This document shows, in pieces, positions 13,338 through 24,079 of a DNA stretch of 64,000 nucleotides. The notes under the pieces were generated by a model, which had not been told where the DNA came from, did no database searches, and worked only from the letters and a program-made list of their open reading frames with translations. The stretch comes from Parasponia andersonii (Eukaryota > Streptophyta > Magnoliopsida > Rosales > Cannabaceae), in the NCBI GenBank assembly GCA_002914805.1, contig JXTB01000001.1, forward strand, positions 1,845,124 to 1,909,123, in the 5' to 3' direction. Position numbers and translations under genes: made by a program. The first letter of the stretch is position 1; every line of letters begins with the position of its first letter.

Positions 13338-14029
13338 AGAAGATACTTTTAATACTACATATGCCTTAAGAAGAGAAGTACTAATTGAATGGAGGCATGA
13401 ATTTGCAGAGAGAGAAAGAGGAGGGGAAACCAAACTTAGTTCTACTATACATGAAAGAGAATCCAGAGATGGGGATCGAAGATTCGATATCGGTTATACA
13501 GAAAATATTGGAAGAAAAAAAGAAAGAGTTCTTAGAACTTGTTCTAGTGAGGGACAAGAGTGACAATATGCCAGAAGCCTGTAAAGAACTTCACCTTTCT
13601 TGCCTGAAAGCGTTTCAAATGTTCTATGGTTCCTCAAATGCATTTGACTCTACCACAGAGTTACTTGCTGACATCAACAAGGCAATCTACGAACCTTTAC
13701 TTGCGGATACTGATCAGGGACCCATCCCTATTAACTCTTTGGGACCTGTTGGATTAAACAACAGAAGTTCAAAGAGCAATAGTTGTGATAAGAATATTGG
13801 TTATAAGAACTTGGAAAAGCATAGAGTTGGATCAAGCTCTGTTCAGCCTTGCATGACCAGGACTTCTCAGACCGTTGCCAAAGATTTCCAAAGAAAATTA
13901 GTACATTGGTCTAGACAGCGCAGTAATTTTACTGCCTTATCAACATCAATCAAGTTAAGATCGAAATTAAATGCCAAAGTTATTTCGCTAAAGCCAAATG
14001 CATGTACAAATTATCCTTGTTTAATGTAA
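6003..14029 (+). CDS. TPS-e/f terpene synthase, geranyllinalool synthase-like, one exon missing
   Basis: A class I diterpene-type synthase expected to ionise geranylgeranyl diphosphate, probably to (E,E)-geranyllinalool. Predicted exons with matching phases are 6003-6411, 6685-6874, ~7079-7311, 7954-8077, 8250-8365, ~8543-8772, 11519-11646, 11731-11832, 11995-12210, 13104-13233 and 13409-14029. Exon 1 has PSAYDTAWLAMIP, exon 3 FQSPAATAYAFM, exon 7 HPWLARLDHLEHR, and exon 9 the Mg-binding DDFFD (12146-12160, about residue 562). The last exon has LHLSCLKAFQMFYGSSN. These motifs fit geranyllinalool synthases better than copalyl diphosphate synthases. No DXDD was seen. The region expected between exons 10 and 11, including the NSE/DTE metal site, is absent beside the N at 13298. 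Exon 6 has lost its acceptor at the N at 8543. The exon 3 start is uncertain. No stops occur inside the predicted exons, so the gene may be intact in the plant. Confidence 0.85.
6960..6999. repeat. (TA)n microsatellite in intron 2
   Basis: A run of about 19 TA units in the intron between the second and third exons of the terpene synthase gene. Confidence 0.9.
8543..8543. other. Assembly join (single N) at an exon boundary
   Basis: The N lies two bases before the codon TGC that begins the readable part of exon 6 (then TGG TTC CTT). The intron acceptor expected here is not visible, so it was probably lost at the join. Confidence 0.7.
8773..11518 (+). other. Long intron 6 of the terpene synthase gene
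   Basis: Donor CAG|GTATAT at 8772/8773 and acceptor TTCGCAG ending at 11518, with phase 0 on both sides. It is by far the longest intron of the gene. It contains poly-T and poly-A runs and a likely solo LTR (10348-10906). Nothing coding was recognised. Confidence 0.7.
10348..10906 (-). mobile_element. Candidate solo LTR inside intron 6
   Basis: On the minus strand the right end starts TGATGAGTGAGTTTTACTC. This resembles the LTR start of the gypsy element at 32938-38758 (TGATGAGTGTGTATTTTACTC). A minus-strand TATA-like CTTATAAATAG lies near 10517-10527. Flanking pentamers AGTTC (10343-10347) and AGTTA (10907-10911) differ by one base and could be a target duplication. The left end is inferred from that pentamer only. 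Confidence 0.4.
12305..12957. mobile_element. MITE-like inverted-repeat element in intron 9
   Basis: The left end has TTCATTTGGAATATGATA. The right end, complemented, has GTCATGTTTGGAATGCAGAT. Further in, ATTAAATTGGAT-type motifs also pair with ATCCAATTTAAT-type motifs. The interior is AT-rich and repetitive, with no coding capacity. No clean target duplication was found, so the borders and superfamily are uncertain. Confidence 0.45.
13298..13298. other. Assembly join (single N) followed by poly-A, at the missing exon
   Basis: The N is followed by a run of about 38 A. The sequence on the left is the start of intron 10 (donor at 13234), and the sequence on the right leads into the final exon at 13409. 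The coding region normally between them is not in the window. Confidence 0.75.
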
Positions 14030-14221
14030 GGATTAATTCTTCAAGGGCTTATTCAAATTCAAGATGCCTCAAGTAGTAGTCAAGCACACATAAATCTTCA
14101 AGGGCTCATATAGACAATTGATTGATATTTATTTTGTACCAATTAATTATTCCACATGAAATAATTATAACCTAATCAAGCATAAGTGATACAATCCTCT
14201 GTCTGAAATTGTAATATATTT

Positions 14222-15596
14222 CTATTGACGTCGTAGATGAAACGATGATTGATATACACCTATAGAGGTAATACCATCGCTGTCATAACCCAAAGGCAAA
14301 GGAACCATTGCCAAGCAGAAGTACTCTTTCCCATCTCCCGTTTTGTCCACGTAAAACGCTCCTTGAGGCTGTATCAAAAGATTAGCATCACTAAAATGAA
14401 ATGTAACGTTTGGAAGATTACCAAAACCTCTTCCTGAAATTGACCTTCGGTAACATAGATTGAAAAATTTTGGTATATGGATCCTACTCAAGCCCATAAC
14501 TCTAGAGAAAATTTTGTTGACCAATGCCCCTTCCAACAGATCATAAGCCGGTTTAATAATGACTGAGTAAGCAACTCCCGAGTCAATTATGGCCCCACCA
14601 CGAGAGCCCCTCCTAGCAAAATAGGCCGTTGGGATTTGGAGACGCCAACCCGCGACGCTAATTCCCACCTAATTGACATAATAAGATTGGTCCGAACCAT
14701 ATCGAATCAAGTTTGTAGTTTGTAAGCCTGATCTAGTTGGTATATCTGAGCCGAAACGAAGAAATTTGTTCCGCCCACGATTGTTGTCGTCCATTCTTTG
14801 GAGGCAGTACGAAAAACGACCTTGGGTCCGATGGCCCAATTGCTTGACCAAGGAGTGAGGTCCCCAGCCCAGGCCCAATAGGCCGGCTACATTGTTTTCA
14901 TCACCATAATCAACAGCGTTGATTTGATCAAATCCACAACCAAAGATGAAGTTTTTGGACCGTTTCTTTACTCATCGAACTTGAATCAAACGTAGAGGTT
15001 TCGGATGCTAGATAACCCTTGGAGCCTGAACCATCCGCGTAACTGAAATCGTAGGAGCAAAACCTGTTCACGCACCTGTTGGGAAAACAAAGATGGTGTC
15101 GATTACAAGGGAGGTTTTTATAAGAAGATGATTGTGAGTCGGGCAAAATGGGTTGCTTTTGGTAAAAGCAATGGTTTCCTCGGGCCTTACAGGCTTAGCG
15201 TTGGGTCCACATCAAATTGCTACCGGTATCCATGTGTAGAAAGTAGCATAGAGCCGATGGTGAGTTGGGCCTTGGTGACCTGATTGTGCCTATGCCAACT
15301 TGGGCCATGAAGGCGGAGCCCTTTTGAAAGCCCACTTTTGAATGTAAGGTGTTGATGAAATATTCTGTGGTACTCGGATTGTGGTGGTGCAAGGTGCGAG
15401 CTCGGGATTGGAGGATGAGTTTTTCGGTTCTTTCTGATCGAGTGAGATGGGCCCTGCAGAGGGGTGATTCCGGAGAATCACGGTGAATAAGTTTGAGAGT
15501 CAAGCCATCTGGTTTTCCAACGGAAATTCTTAGTTGGAAGAAGAAAAGGATAGACAAAATTTTGAAACCTAGGAATGAAATAGCAACATTGGCCAT
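14222..15596 (-). pseudogene. Nepenthesin-like aspartic protease pseudogene, copy A
   Basis: An A1B-type secreted aspartic protease relative. The N-terminus has a hydrophobic signal-like segment, then LTLKLIHRDSPESP and the first catalytic motif MDTGSNLMWTQ. Immediately after that a TAA (near 15195) interrupts the frame. A one-base insertion shifts the frame in the KETVQ/FIFGCGF region (near 14935). A TAG (near 14669) interrupts YYVN/VGISVAG. The second catalytic motif reads IIDSGVAY. A TATATAA motif at about 15662-15668 lies some 70 bp upstream of the start. With two stops and a frameshift this copy cannot make the full enzyme. It is convergent with the terpene synthase, with 192 bp between their 3' ends. 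Confidence 0.85.
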
Positions 15597-15668
15597 GGCA
15601 CACCAAAATACTATTTTTCCATTGAGATTGTAAGTTGATTTGAAGCTTGAGCTGGGTTTATCTTATAT

Positions 15669-17142
15669 AGCGCAGAGTGTTTGTAGTTGTATAATGAGTG
15701 TTGACTAATTATGCTATAAATTAGTTAAAAGAAATTTGATAATATAGTTTAAATTTCTCACTTATACAATATTTTCATTCAATTGAGCCAAGTCATTTCA
15801 AAGAACACTAAAATTCCCTAAATAAAAGCATACTTGTGCATAACAAAAATAGTAGAGATAAACTCGTCGACATGTCTGCCAAATCAGGACCGCTAGTTGT
15901 GTGAGATCCATAATTGTCCTACCAAAATTCTCATACTATTCAACGATTATAATTGAACAAACATGTCACACACATGAGAACATCTCCGTTGATAAACATA
16001 TTCATATAGCTATTAACAATTATTCCTCAATCTAGATTTTAGTAATTGAATAAATGTATATTAACTCACCGCAGATCTACTTATCTTACATTGATGTAGG
16101 TATACAAACTAGATTTCTTAAGCATTATAACTTCCATACATAATCTATCTCCTCTTGTAAAGAATATTAGGCAATGTTTCGTATGTAGTCAATAGTTGTA
16201 CAGATAATAAATAGATTTTGTATATACAAGAAGATGTTGGTAAGTCACAAAAAAATAAGGTTAAATATAAATAACCAAATATTGGTAGTTATATATTTTT
16301 ACTACAACTGTAATACTTAACAACTAATATCAGTAATAGTTTCAATAAATTTAACAAGCAGTCTGCACTATACATAGAATTAAAATTAATAAAGACATAA
16401 ATGGCCAATATTTGGTACGACATATTGTATTGTATTTAATGTATTGTATTATATTAGATTGAATAACATACATAATATTTGGTTTTTGATGTACTGTGAT
16501 ATATAATAAAATCTTGATACATGAATATTTGATAAATTAATAACTTCGATTAAATAATAATATAATCTGATCGGCCAATATTTTAAATTAATATTCTCGC
16601 TAAATGTATATGATGAAAATATTTTTCTAATTCTTTTAGGGCCCATCGAATTTATAAATTAATAATTGATTAAATGTACAAAAAAAATAACACATAAACA
16701 TTCACAATATTAATAAGTTTTTTCTTGATAATTTCCATTTTCTTAATTTTTTTCTTTTCCAAAATGCATTTAAAGTTATTTACTTATTATTTGTATTTAA
16801 ATTGAACTCAATCTCATCTTTAATTTTCACAATATATACTACATATTCAGTATATGATTTGGAATCTATTTATAATGATTTAAATTCTAGAAGTAAATCT
16901 AATGTCTATTTATAGATATTATGTTCAATATATACCAAACATCTTGAAATTATATATCTTATAGAATATTAAATTTTAAAGTTACATTTATCATATATAT
17001 TTCTTCTTCTTAAATACTGAAAATTAACGGTTAGAATTTTATTTATGTAATATATATTAAATTTTATGTATATGTACGTTAACTTTTAAGGTTGTTTACA
17101 TGCATATATTAACAATGATTACACCTAATTTTTATTATTATA

Positions 17143-17182
<40 letters not shown>

Positions 17183-17400
17183 CTCTTACTGCTATCGTAA
17201 AGTAATAAATTTGTATTTATCGATAAATTAACAAATTATTCATTTATTGATAAATAAATAATCTCAATAAAATAATAATTTTTTCTAGTACCAGTAATAT
17301 TACTTTATAGACTTTTTACTATATGTACGAGTGATAATTCGCAAGAGAGCACGAAACAGTCTAAAGCTAACACACGACGTACTATGTTGATTCAAATATT
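15669..17400. other. AT-rich intergenic DNA with (TA)n tract, no gene seen
   Basis: Very AT-rich, with short repeated TATTGTATT-type motifs around 16400-16500 and a TA microsatellite at 17149-17178. No open frame resembles a known protein. Confidence 0.6.
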
Positions 17401-17401
17401 A

Positions 17402-17770
17402 TACTTAGTTATATAATACAAAATCGCCACCAAACACACTACTGAATTAAAATAATACACTATGGTGTTTAATAAGGTATATTAAATATGCCAAAAATTG
17501 TACAACCTTTTTAAATCAGTTTGGATGTGTCATGTGCTCATAGCCAATTCAATTGTAAATTGTAATGTTTCTAGTTTTCCCCTACTTANTATAATACAAA
17601 ATCGCCACCAAACATACTATTGAATTAAAATAATACACTATGGTGTTTAATAAGGTATATTAAATATGCCAAAAATTGTACAACCTTTTAAAATCAGTTT
17701 GGATGTGTCATGTGCTCATAGCCAATTCAATTGTAATGTTTCTAGTTTTCCCCTACTAACTTTCCACTCC
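17402..17770. repeat. Near-identical direct duplication either side of an N (17589)
   Basis: About 187 bp ending at 17588 is repeated from 17590 to about 17770, with only a few differences (CACACTAC/CATACTAT, one T/A change, and a 7-bp ATTGTAA-type indel). A single N sits exactly at the junction. The pattern suggests two allelic contig ends placed side by side rather than a true tandem repeat. Confidence 0.75.
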
Positions 17771-17852
17771 CCCCACCCCCCCTCCCCACCCTCACTACCA
17801 AGAATCACCATTGAAAAACCTGGTGTTTTGGCTGTTGTGCTATTAAACTGAA

Positions 17853-18075
17853 CTTCTCTTCTTAGGTCTTCGGTGGCAAGTTTGGAATGGAGTTGATGTC
17901 AGAATTTTTGAGGACCCTTGGATACATTAGACTCATCACTTTCAGGCCCATTAATTCTTGTATTTAGAGTGATAGATCTCATTTAGTTGAAGAAATTGAT
18001 TGATCAAGGATCATCAAAAATTTTGACATCAACTCCATTCCCAACTCGCCACCAAAGACATGAGAAGAGAACAAG
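17853..18075. repeat. Long inverted repeat carrying a LINE-like motif
   Basis: Arms of about 70 bp (17853-17922 and 18003-18075) are inverted copies with few mismatches, separated by about 80 bp. The shared core is GGAATGGAGTTGATGTC and its complement. The left arm translates as RWQVWNGVDVRIFEDPWIH. This matches the W-V-GNG...I..DPW pattern found near the C-terminal end of plant non-LTR retrotransposon polyproteins. The hairpin is seen directly; the LINE origin is inferred from the motif. Confidence 0.7.
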
Positions 18076-18164
18076 TTCTCTACCCCATATAATACCTCTC
18101 CATACATAAGAAGCATAATTATTCAGTTTTTCTCTAATCTATCAATATGAAGAAAGTATTTTGT

Positions 18165-18525
18165 CTAATTAGTTTATGATATCTTGGAACGAGCATTAGC
18201 CATCTACCAAGATTATAATTCTCCCTGTGTTATTATAGTCCAACGGGAAGAGGGTTTAATTATTTGCTAAATGTAGCATTACATTTTGGATATGTTGATT
18301 TTATGGTACAGCGTTACGGGGCGTTTTATATGAATAAAGATAGAGCTGGGAGAGAATAATTTAACTCGGTTATGGTTTCCTTTACTTTGTATGATAAACA
18401 GAATGTTATTGATCCCCTAACCACTATTGGTGCATATCAACAAAGGAATCATCATACCGTTTGAGATGTTAATATAAGAAAATTACAATTTGGCCTAGAG
18501 GATTGTGCTCAAAATGCTTGATGTT
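18165..18525 (+). pseudogene. Aspartic protease 3' fragment, copy B
   Basis: Translated fragments match the C-terminal third of the neighbouring protease copies. They are a piece like LVYDILERALA, then GRGFNYLLNVALHFG (compare GRGISNLPNITFHIG in copy C), then TTIGAYQQRNHH and an end like LQFGLEDCAQNA. Stops interrupt it. No catalytic part is present. A short piece near 17797-17835 (LPRITIEKPGVL) could be the remnant of its signal-peptide region, but this is weak. Confidence 0.7.
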
Positions 18526-19550
18526 TAGTGTTAGTGTAAATTCAATGAATAGTACTGAAAGACAGGAATTATGAAATAAATAAATTAAATGAATTATAAA
18601 TTACTCAAATAAAACGACCAGAAGCTGGAAAAACCACACATGCTTAAAAACTGACGGCGACAATAATTAATTGGTGAACTACAAAGAACTACACAGAATA
18701 TGATAAACGACATTACAATTATAAAACTAGAAACTGGTATACATTATAAAAACCACAACTAAATTGCAAATGACAGGAAACTAAAATAATAATAATAATA
18801 ATAAGGAAAGAGATTGAAATATAACAAAAGTTCTAGGATGCTAAATGTACTATTTTTAGTACTCTTTAATCATATTGTTCTTACACATAGATTTTATTAT
18901 AATTTGTTATTTTATTTAAATATGAAATTGAATCGTAGAATTTATGTCTCGTTATATTTAATATTCCCGAATTCAATAAATAAAGATAACAACCTGACAA
19001 AAGTGATTATAAACAAAGCTACGTACCTTTTTCATCTTGTCTTAAATTCTAGGTACTAAGGTACAGCCATACAGGATAACTAGATCTCATCTTAATTACA
19101 AGTTGACTATTTACTTCCAATACAAGACTATCCTCTTATTACAAAGATTTGGATTTTGGAAGCATTTCACGTCTTGTCATTAAGCTATATGTATAATAAT
19201 AACATCCAGATTTTCTATTCCAAGAAAATCTACATGTTTAGTTTGTGCATTCACACCGAAAAGAACAAAATGATGATATGCTTAATTAATTCTACTTTAA
19301 CCTAAGAATCTTAAATTACATATGTCTCCCTTTAACTATACCAGTGTAATTGATATTGTAATACCAAGGATTTCTTATATATATAGATCTCTTGCTCTAG
19401 ACAGAAAAGAAAAGCTCAACATTTTGTTTCATTACGTAATCAAAGCCAAATAGCCTATACTAGTTAGGTTTGAGCTCATCAAAGCTATAAATCTCTCTCA
19501 TTTGTTTTTTTTTTTTTTTTAAAGTTCATTATAGGCTCATATCGGATTTC
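18526..19550. other. Intergenic, no gene seen
   Basis: AT-rich sequence with an AAT tract near 18785-18802 and a poly-T run at about 19506-19520 just before protease copy C. TATATATAG near 19377 could be a relic promoter. Confidence 0.5.
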
Positions 19551-19561
19551 ATATATGTGCT

Positions 19562-20985
19562 ATGGCCAATTCGGCCAAACTATTCCTTGGTTTCCTTGTT
19601 ATGTCAGTCTTCTTGCTACCAAAAATCGCCATTGGAAAATCAAATGGATCGACTCTAAAGCTTATTCACCGGGATTCCCCAGAGTCACCTCTCTATCAAG
19701 CCAACCTCACCCAACTACGAAGAACAGAAAACTCATTCTCCAATCCTTAGCTCGCTCTACGTACCAATCTCATGAGCATCCCTCAAAGTCGACACAACAC
19801 TTCATCAATGCCTTGCGTTCAAAAGCTGACTATCAATTGGGCTCAATATTCATGGCCCAAGTAGGCATAGGCTCATTTAGGGCATCAAGGTCCAACTCAT
19901 CATCCCCCATATCCTACTTTCTACATGTGGATACCAGGAGTAATCTCATAAGGACTCAATGTGAAGAATGTAAAGCCCGAGGTAACAATTGCTTTTACCA
20001 AAAATAGCCCATTTTCCCTGACTTACGGCCCTCTTCTTACGCAAAACTCCCTTGTAATGTGCACCCTCTTTGTTATCCAAGAAGGTGTGTTAAAAGGTTT
20101 TGCTCATACCATTATGAGTATGAGGATGGTTCGTCTTCTGAGGGCTATCTCGCATCGGAGACCTTCTCATTTGATTCAAGCACTTCAATCCAAAAAGAAA
20201 TTGTTCAAAATATGGTTTTGGTTGTGGTTTTAATCAACAACATATGAAAAATTACGGTGACCAAGGCAACATAGCTGGTATATTGGGCTTAGGTTGGGGG
20301 CCTGGTTCCTTAGTCAAGCAATTAGGCTCTCGAGCCGGAGGCCGCTTCTCATACTGCCTCCAACGAGCAGATGGCAACCATCAGCGCAACACATTTCTTC
20401 AATTTGGCTCTGACATTCCTAGTAGATCAGGTTTACAAACCACAGATTTACTACAATATGGTTCTGAAGAGGCCTACTTCGTCGATTTGGTCGATATTAG
20501 TATTGCCGGGTCACGGTTGCATATCCCAAGTGACCATTTTATTAGGCGAGGCTCTCGTGGTGGTACTATTTTCGACTAGGGAACATCTTACACAATAATT
20601 ATTGAACCAGCTTATAATATTTTGGAACAAGCATTGGTGAACCACTTTTCTAGGTTTGTTGGATTAACAAGGATCCGCGTAGCAAGTTTGTGTTACAAAA
20701 GGTCAATGGGAAGAGGGATTAGCAATTTGCCAAATATCACATTCCATATTGGGGATGCTAATCTTGTGGCTCAGCCTGAGGTATCATTTTCCGTGGATAA
20801 AGCTCAAGATGGGAAATAATTTTTTTTTTTTGTTTGGCAATGGCTTCACATTCATTGTTTCAGAGTAACATGGATGATCCGGTAACCACTATTGGTGCAT
20901 ACCAACAAATAAATCATCGTATAATCTATGATGTCACTAGAAAAAAGCTACAATTTTGTCCGGAGGATTGTACTCAAAATCCATG
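19562..20985 (+). pseudogene. Nepenthesin-like aspartic protease pseudogene, copy C
   Basis: Starts with a signal-like segment ending LLPKIAIGK, then LKLIHRDSPESPLY. A frameshift near 19730 breaks the propeptide. The first catalytic motif is DTRSN instead of DTGSN. A stop follows ARGNNCFYQK, and a further frameshift lies in the VQNMVLVVV/FGCGF region near 20210. The second active-site motif is cut by TAG at 20577-20579 (IFD-stop-GTSYT), and another stop precedes the FCLAM-type block. The end FCPEDCTQNP is at about 20960-20985. It has at least four disabling changes, including loss of both catalytic motifs. Confidence 0.85.
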
Positions 20986-22866
20986 ATATTGTTATCATGG
21001 TTTCGAAATTAAATAACGTGAAATAAAATGGGATATTTGGCATGAATTGGATCTTTGTCTATATGCCATATTTTAAATTAGCGTATATATTGTGACACGA
21101 ATGTACTTGTAATACCAATTATATCACATTCTTAATTCTTATGTTAAAGTAATATTTTGTCAACAAAAAGAAGTATACAACTTCAAATATTTATTGCATG
21201 ACTATTTTATAATTCGTAGCATATATTTTATCGAAAATTTGGGAAAATTACTGGACCTTCTGAAAGTGCATTTTAGTAAAAGGTTACTTTTTAAAACTTT
21301 TACAAAATGAACTTTTTAATGCTTTGGTGATCATGTTATAACTCAATACTATATGAAAAAGAGTTAATTAAAAAAGAGTAATGCTATGGGGAATGCCTAT
21401 TCAATACTATATAATGTATTAGTCTTTTATTAGGTAATTATAGTTATATTTCAAGTGGTATTCATGTAAAACATAATTTATTAATTAGAATCATGTAAAA
21501 CATAATTCATTAATTAGAATCATATAGTAACAAATCAATACTATATAATGTATTTGTCATATAGTGTTGGGCACCACTAGTATTCCATAACATTTCTCAT
21601 AGAAAAGTAGATTGTTCTCTTTGAGAAAAAAAAAAAGAAGTTATTTTGTAAGCATAGAGTATGGCAATACGAGGACTTAAAAAGCTTAAAATTAAGCAAC
21701 TTTTACACTAAGAGATTTACTAATGGCCTCATAGTGATAAAAAGATCATATTCATAAATTTTATCAAAATTAATCTTTATTGTCATGTCTATTATATAAA
21801 TGTACACAAACATTATGAATTAATGCCCAAATGTGATTTTCTTTAAACTATGATCACTCCAGACTTCTTCACCAATCTATTTTATGCATGCAACTTTATC
21901 ACGTTCAGAGTTAGAGAAAGTAAGTCATCAGCATCAAATCTTTTCTTTTTTTACACATCAAATCTAGTTTTTTAAACTTATATTTGGCTCTTTCTACCAT
22001 GATCAAAATAATTTGACCACAATTAAGTTTGTTTTTAATTCTAATCGGAAATTTTCAATCAGTATCGAATATCTACTAGATGGTTGGGAAATGGAGTGAT
22101 TTTGGATTTCTAATTTTTCATTAAAAGAAAAGGTATACTTTTGTCCATAAGTTATAATTTGTCTCATATTTCACTATATAGGCTTTCAAAATAGGGTCAA
22201 AATTGCTATTGCATGTAAAATTAAAGAAAAATTAGAGAAACTAGACCTTTTGAAAGAGTCTTTTAATAAAAGGTCTAGTTTTTAAAACACTTTATAAAAT
22301 AGAAAAAAAAAATTATATGGTCTAGTGAGGTAGTCGAGCATGCGAGTTATAATTTAGAAATGTTATTTTACAAAGAGTTCTAAAAAATATGTCATTCTCT
22401 GGATTGCTCTTCCAAAAATGCTTTTTGCAAATTGCACCAAAATTGAATTTGTATCCTCTTAACATTAAAGTGCAGCTATTGCAATTTCTAGATATTTCAT
22501 TGCTAAATAAAAATCTATTAATGCACGAAGGAAAATCACTACAATTACTACTTTGTCACAGTAATAAAAGCCCAAAGATCCGATTTAATGAGCTAAAATC
22601 CAATAGTTAAATGTCTCAAATTAATTTACTTCAAATGCTATGGTTGAATAATACCCCATTGGTAGATCTCTTAGCTCCTTAGATATGAATGCAATGTGCA
22701 AAGTGGACACATTTCTCCCAAATTGAAAAAAAAAAGTCAGAATAGTAACAGGATTTCTTTCATACTAAAGCCAACTTCTCTCATCGATTATCAAGCAACC
22801 CACTCGATGAAATCACTTTATTAGGATTAGGAAAACAAAAAGAAAAAACGAGAAATTGGTGTAGCC
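20986..22866. other. AT-rich intergenic DNA, no gene seen
   Basis: No credible coding or RNA gene. Short local repeats occur (for example, AATCATGTAAAACATAATT twice near 21465-21525). The sequence immediately before 22867 is presumably the old promoter of protease copy D. Confidence 0.5.
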
Positions 22867-23388
22867 ATGGCCAAAAAAGTCGCATTAATTCTTTATTTTC
22901 TCATTATGGCAATCTCCTTGCTCCCAAGAATTGCTATTGGATCAAATGCTGACGGCTTGACATTAAGCTCACGCACCGTGATTCCCCAAAGTCGCCCCTT
23001 TATCAACCATATCTCTCCCCCATCAAAAAGAACTGAAAACCTCATCCTTCAATCCATAGCTCGAGCCATCCATATGGCTTATCATGATCAGGATTCAAAT
23101 GCCACAAAATACTTCAACTCAAATGCCTTGCGTTCGAAAGTTGACTATCAAAAACATTCTTCATTCATGGCCCATGTGGGAATAGGCACATTTAGGTCGT
23201 CACTATCCAATTCAAGTTCCATTTCTTACTTCCTACACTTGGACACTGGCAGTAGCCTCATATGAACACAATGTGAAGGTTGTAGGGCCTCCGGACACCA
23301 TTGTTTTCATCAAAAACAACCAATCTTCCCTGACTTACGATCCTATTCTTATCAAAAACTCGTTTATGAGAGTTGACACCCTCTTTGC

Positions 23389-23970
23389 TGTTGAACAAAT
23401 CAACAATTGTAACTCACCAACTAGCCGTAGAACAGTGAAAAGACAGCCGCAATAGGAATAGTAAAAAGAGAAGTCGTAATAGGAATAGTAAAAAAGGACA
23501 GCCGTAATAGGAATAGTAAAATGGGCAGCCACAATAGCAATAGTGAAAAGAGCAGCCGTAATAGTAATAGTAAAAGATAGTGTTCACACCACCTTTCAAG
23601 TTCTATAAATACGGAGGGCTTCATCACTTGTTTATATCCCATTCTAAATCTTCTTCCTTTCTAAGAGAGAATTTAAGCCTAGGCATTCCTCTTATGTCCC
23701 ACTTGTTTTCCCCTAAATTGTTTAGAGAGAATGTTTTCTCCTATTTCAAAAGAGAGATGTTCATTTGTTCTCTTCTTGTATTTAGAGAGAAGTGAGTTGT
23801 AATCTCTTTTTCATAGTGAAATTCTTCACAGCCTTATCTGTGGACGTAGCCTAAATTGGGTGAACCACGTTAATTCTTTTGTGTACCTTATTTTTTTTCA
23901 TTTTACCCAAATTTTCTCAACTCATATTTTAGCAGTGTGTTATCACTTCCGTAAAACCGATCTCCTAATA
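23389..23970 (+). repeat. 5' LTR of the Copia element
   Basis: Starts TGTTGAACAAATC and ends GATCTCCTAATA before the primer-binding site. It contains a TATAAATA promoter motif (from 23604) and an internal minisatellite (23440-23580). Confidence 0.9.
23440..23580 (+). repeat. Minisatellite inside the Copia LTR
   Basis: About five to six imperfect copies of a roughly 24-27 bp unit with core GCCGTAATAGGAATAGTAAAA lie between the LTR start and the TATA box. The same array, with small differences in unit sequence, occurs in the 3' LTR (about 28120-28265). In U3, just upstream of the promoter, such an array could hold enhancer-type sites; that role is inference. Confidence 0.8.
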
Positions 23971-24079
23971 GTGGTATCAAAGCCATTGGTTGGAGTACTG
24001 TTCACGTATACGGTACTATTTACGTATACGGTACTGTTCACATATAGTGAAACGGTGGTAACTGAACAAATCGTAGTGA

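Noticed and set aside
13179-13433. Poly-Lys/poly-Phe open frames across 13298
   Set aside because: Caused by the poly-A run and the N.
6003-14029. Identification as copalyl diphosphate synthase or ent-kaurene synthase
   Set aside because: No DXDD was seen, and exon motifs (LARLDHLEHR, REKTAYCYFAVAA, LHLSCLKAFQMF) fit geranyllinalool synthase-like proteins better. Substrate still needs biochemistry.
23440-23580. CRISPR-like regular repeats
   Set aside because: This is an imperfect minisatellite inside a plant LTR, without unique spacers, and is present in both LTRs.
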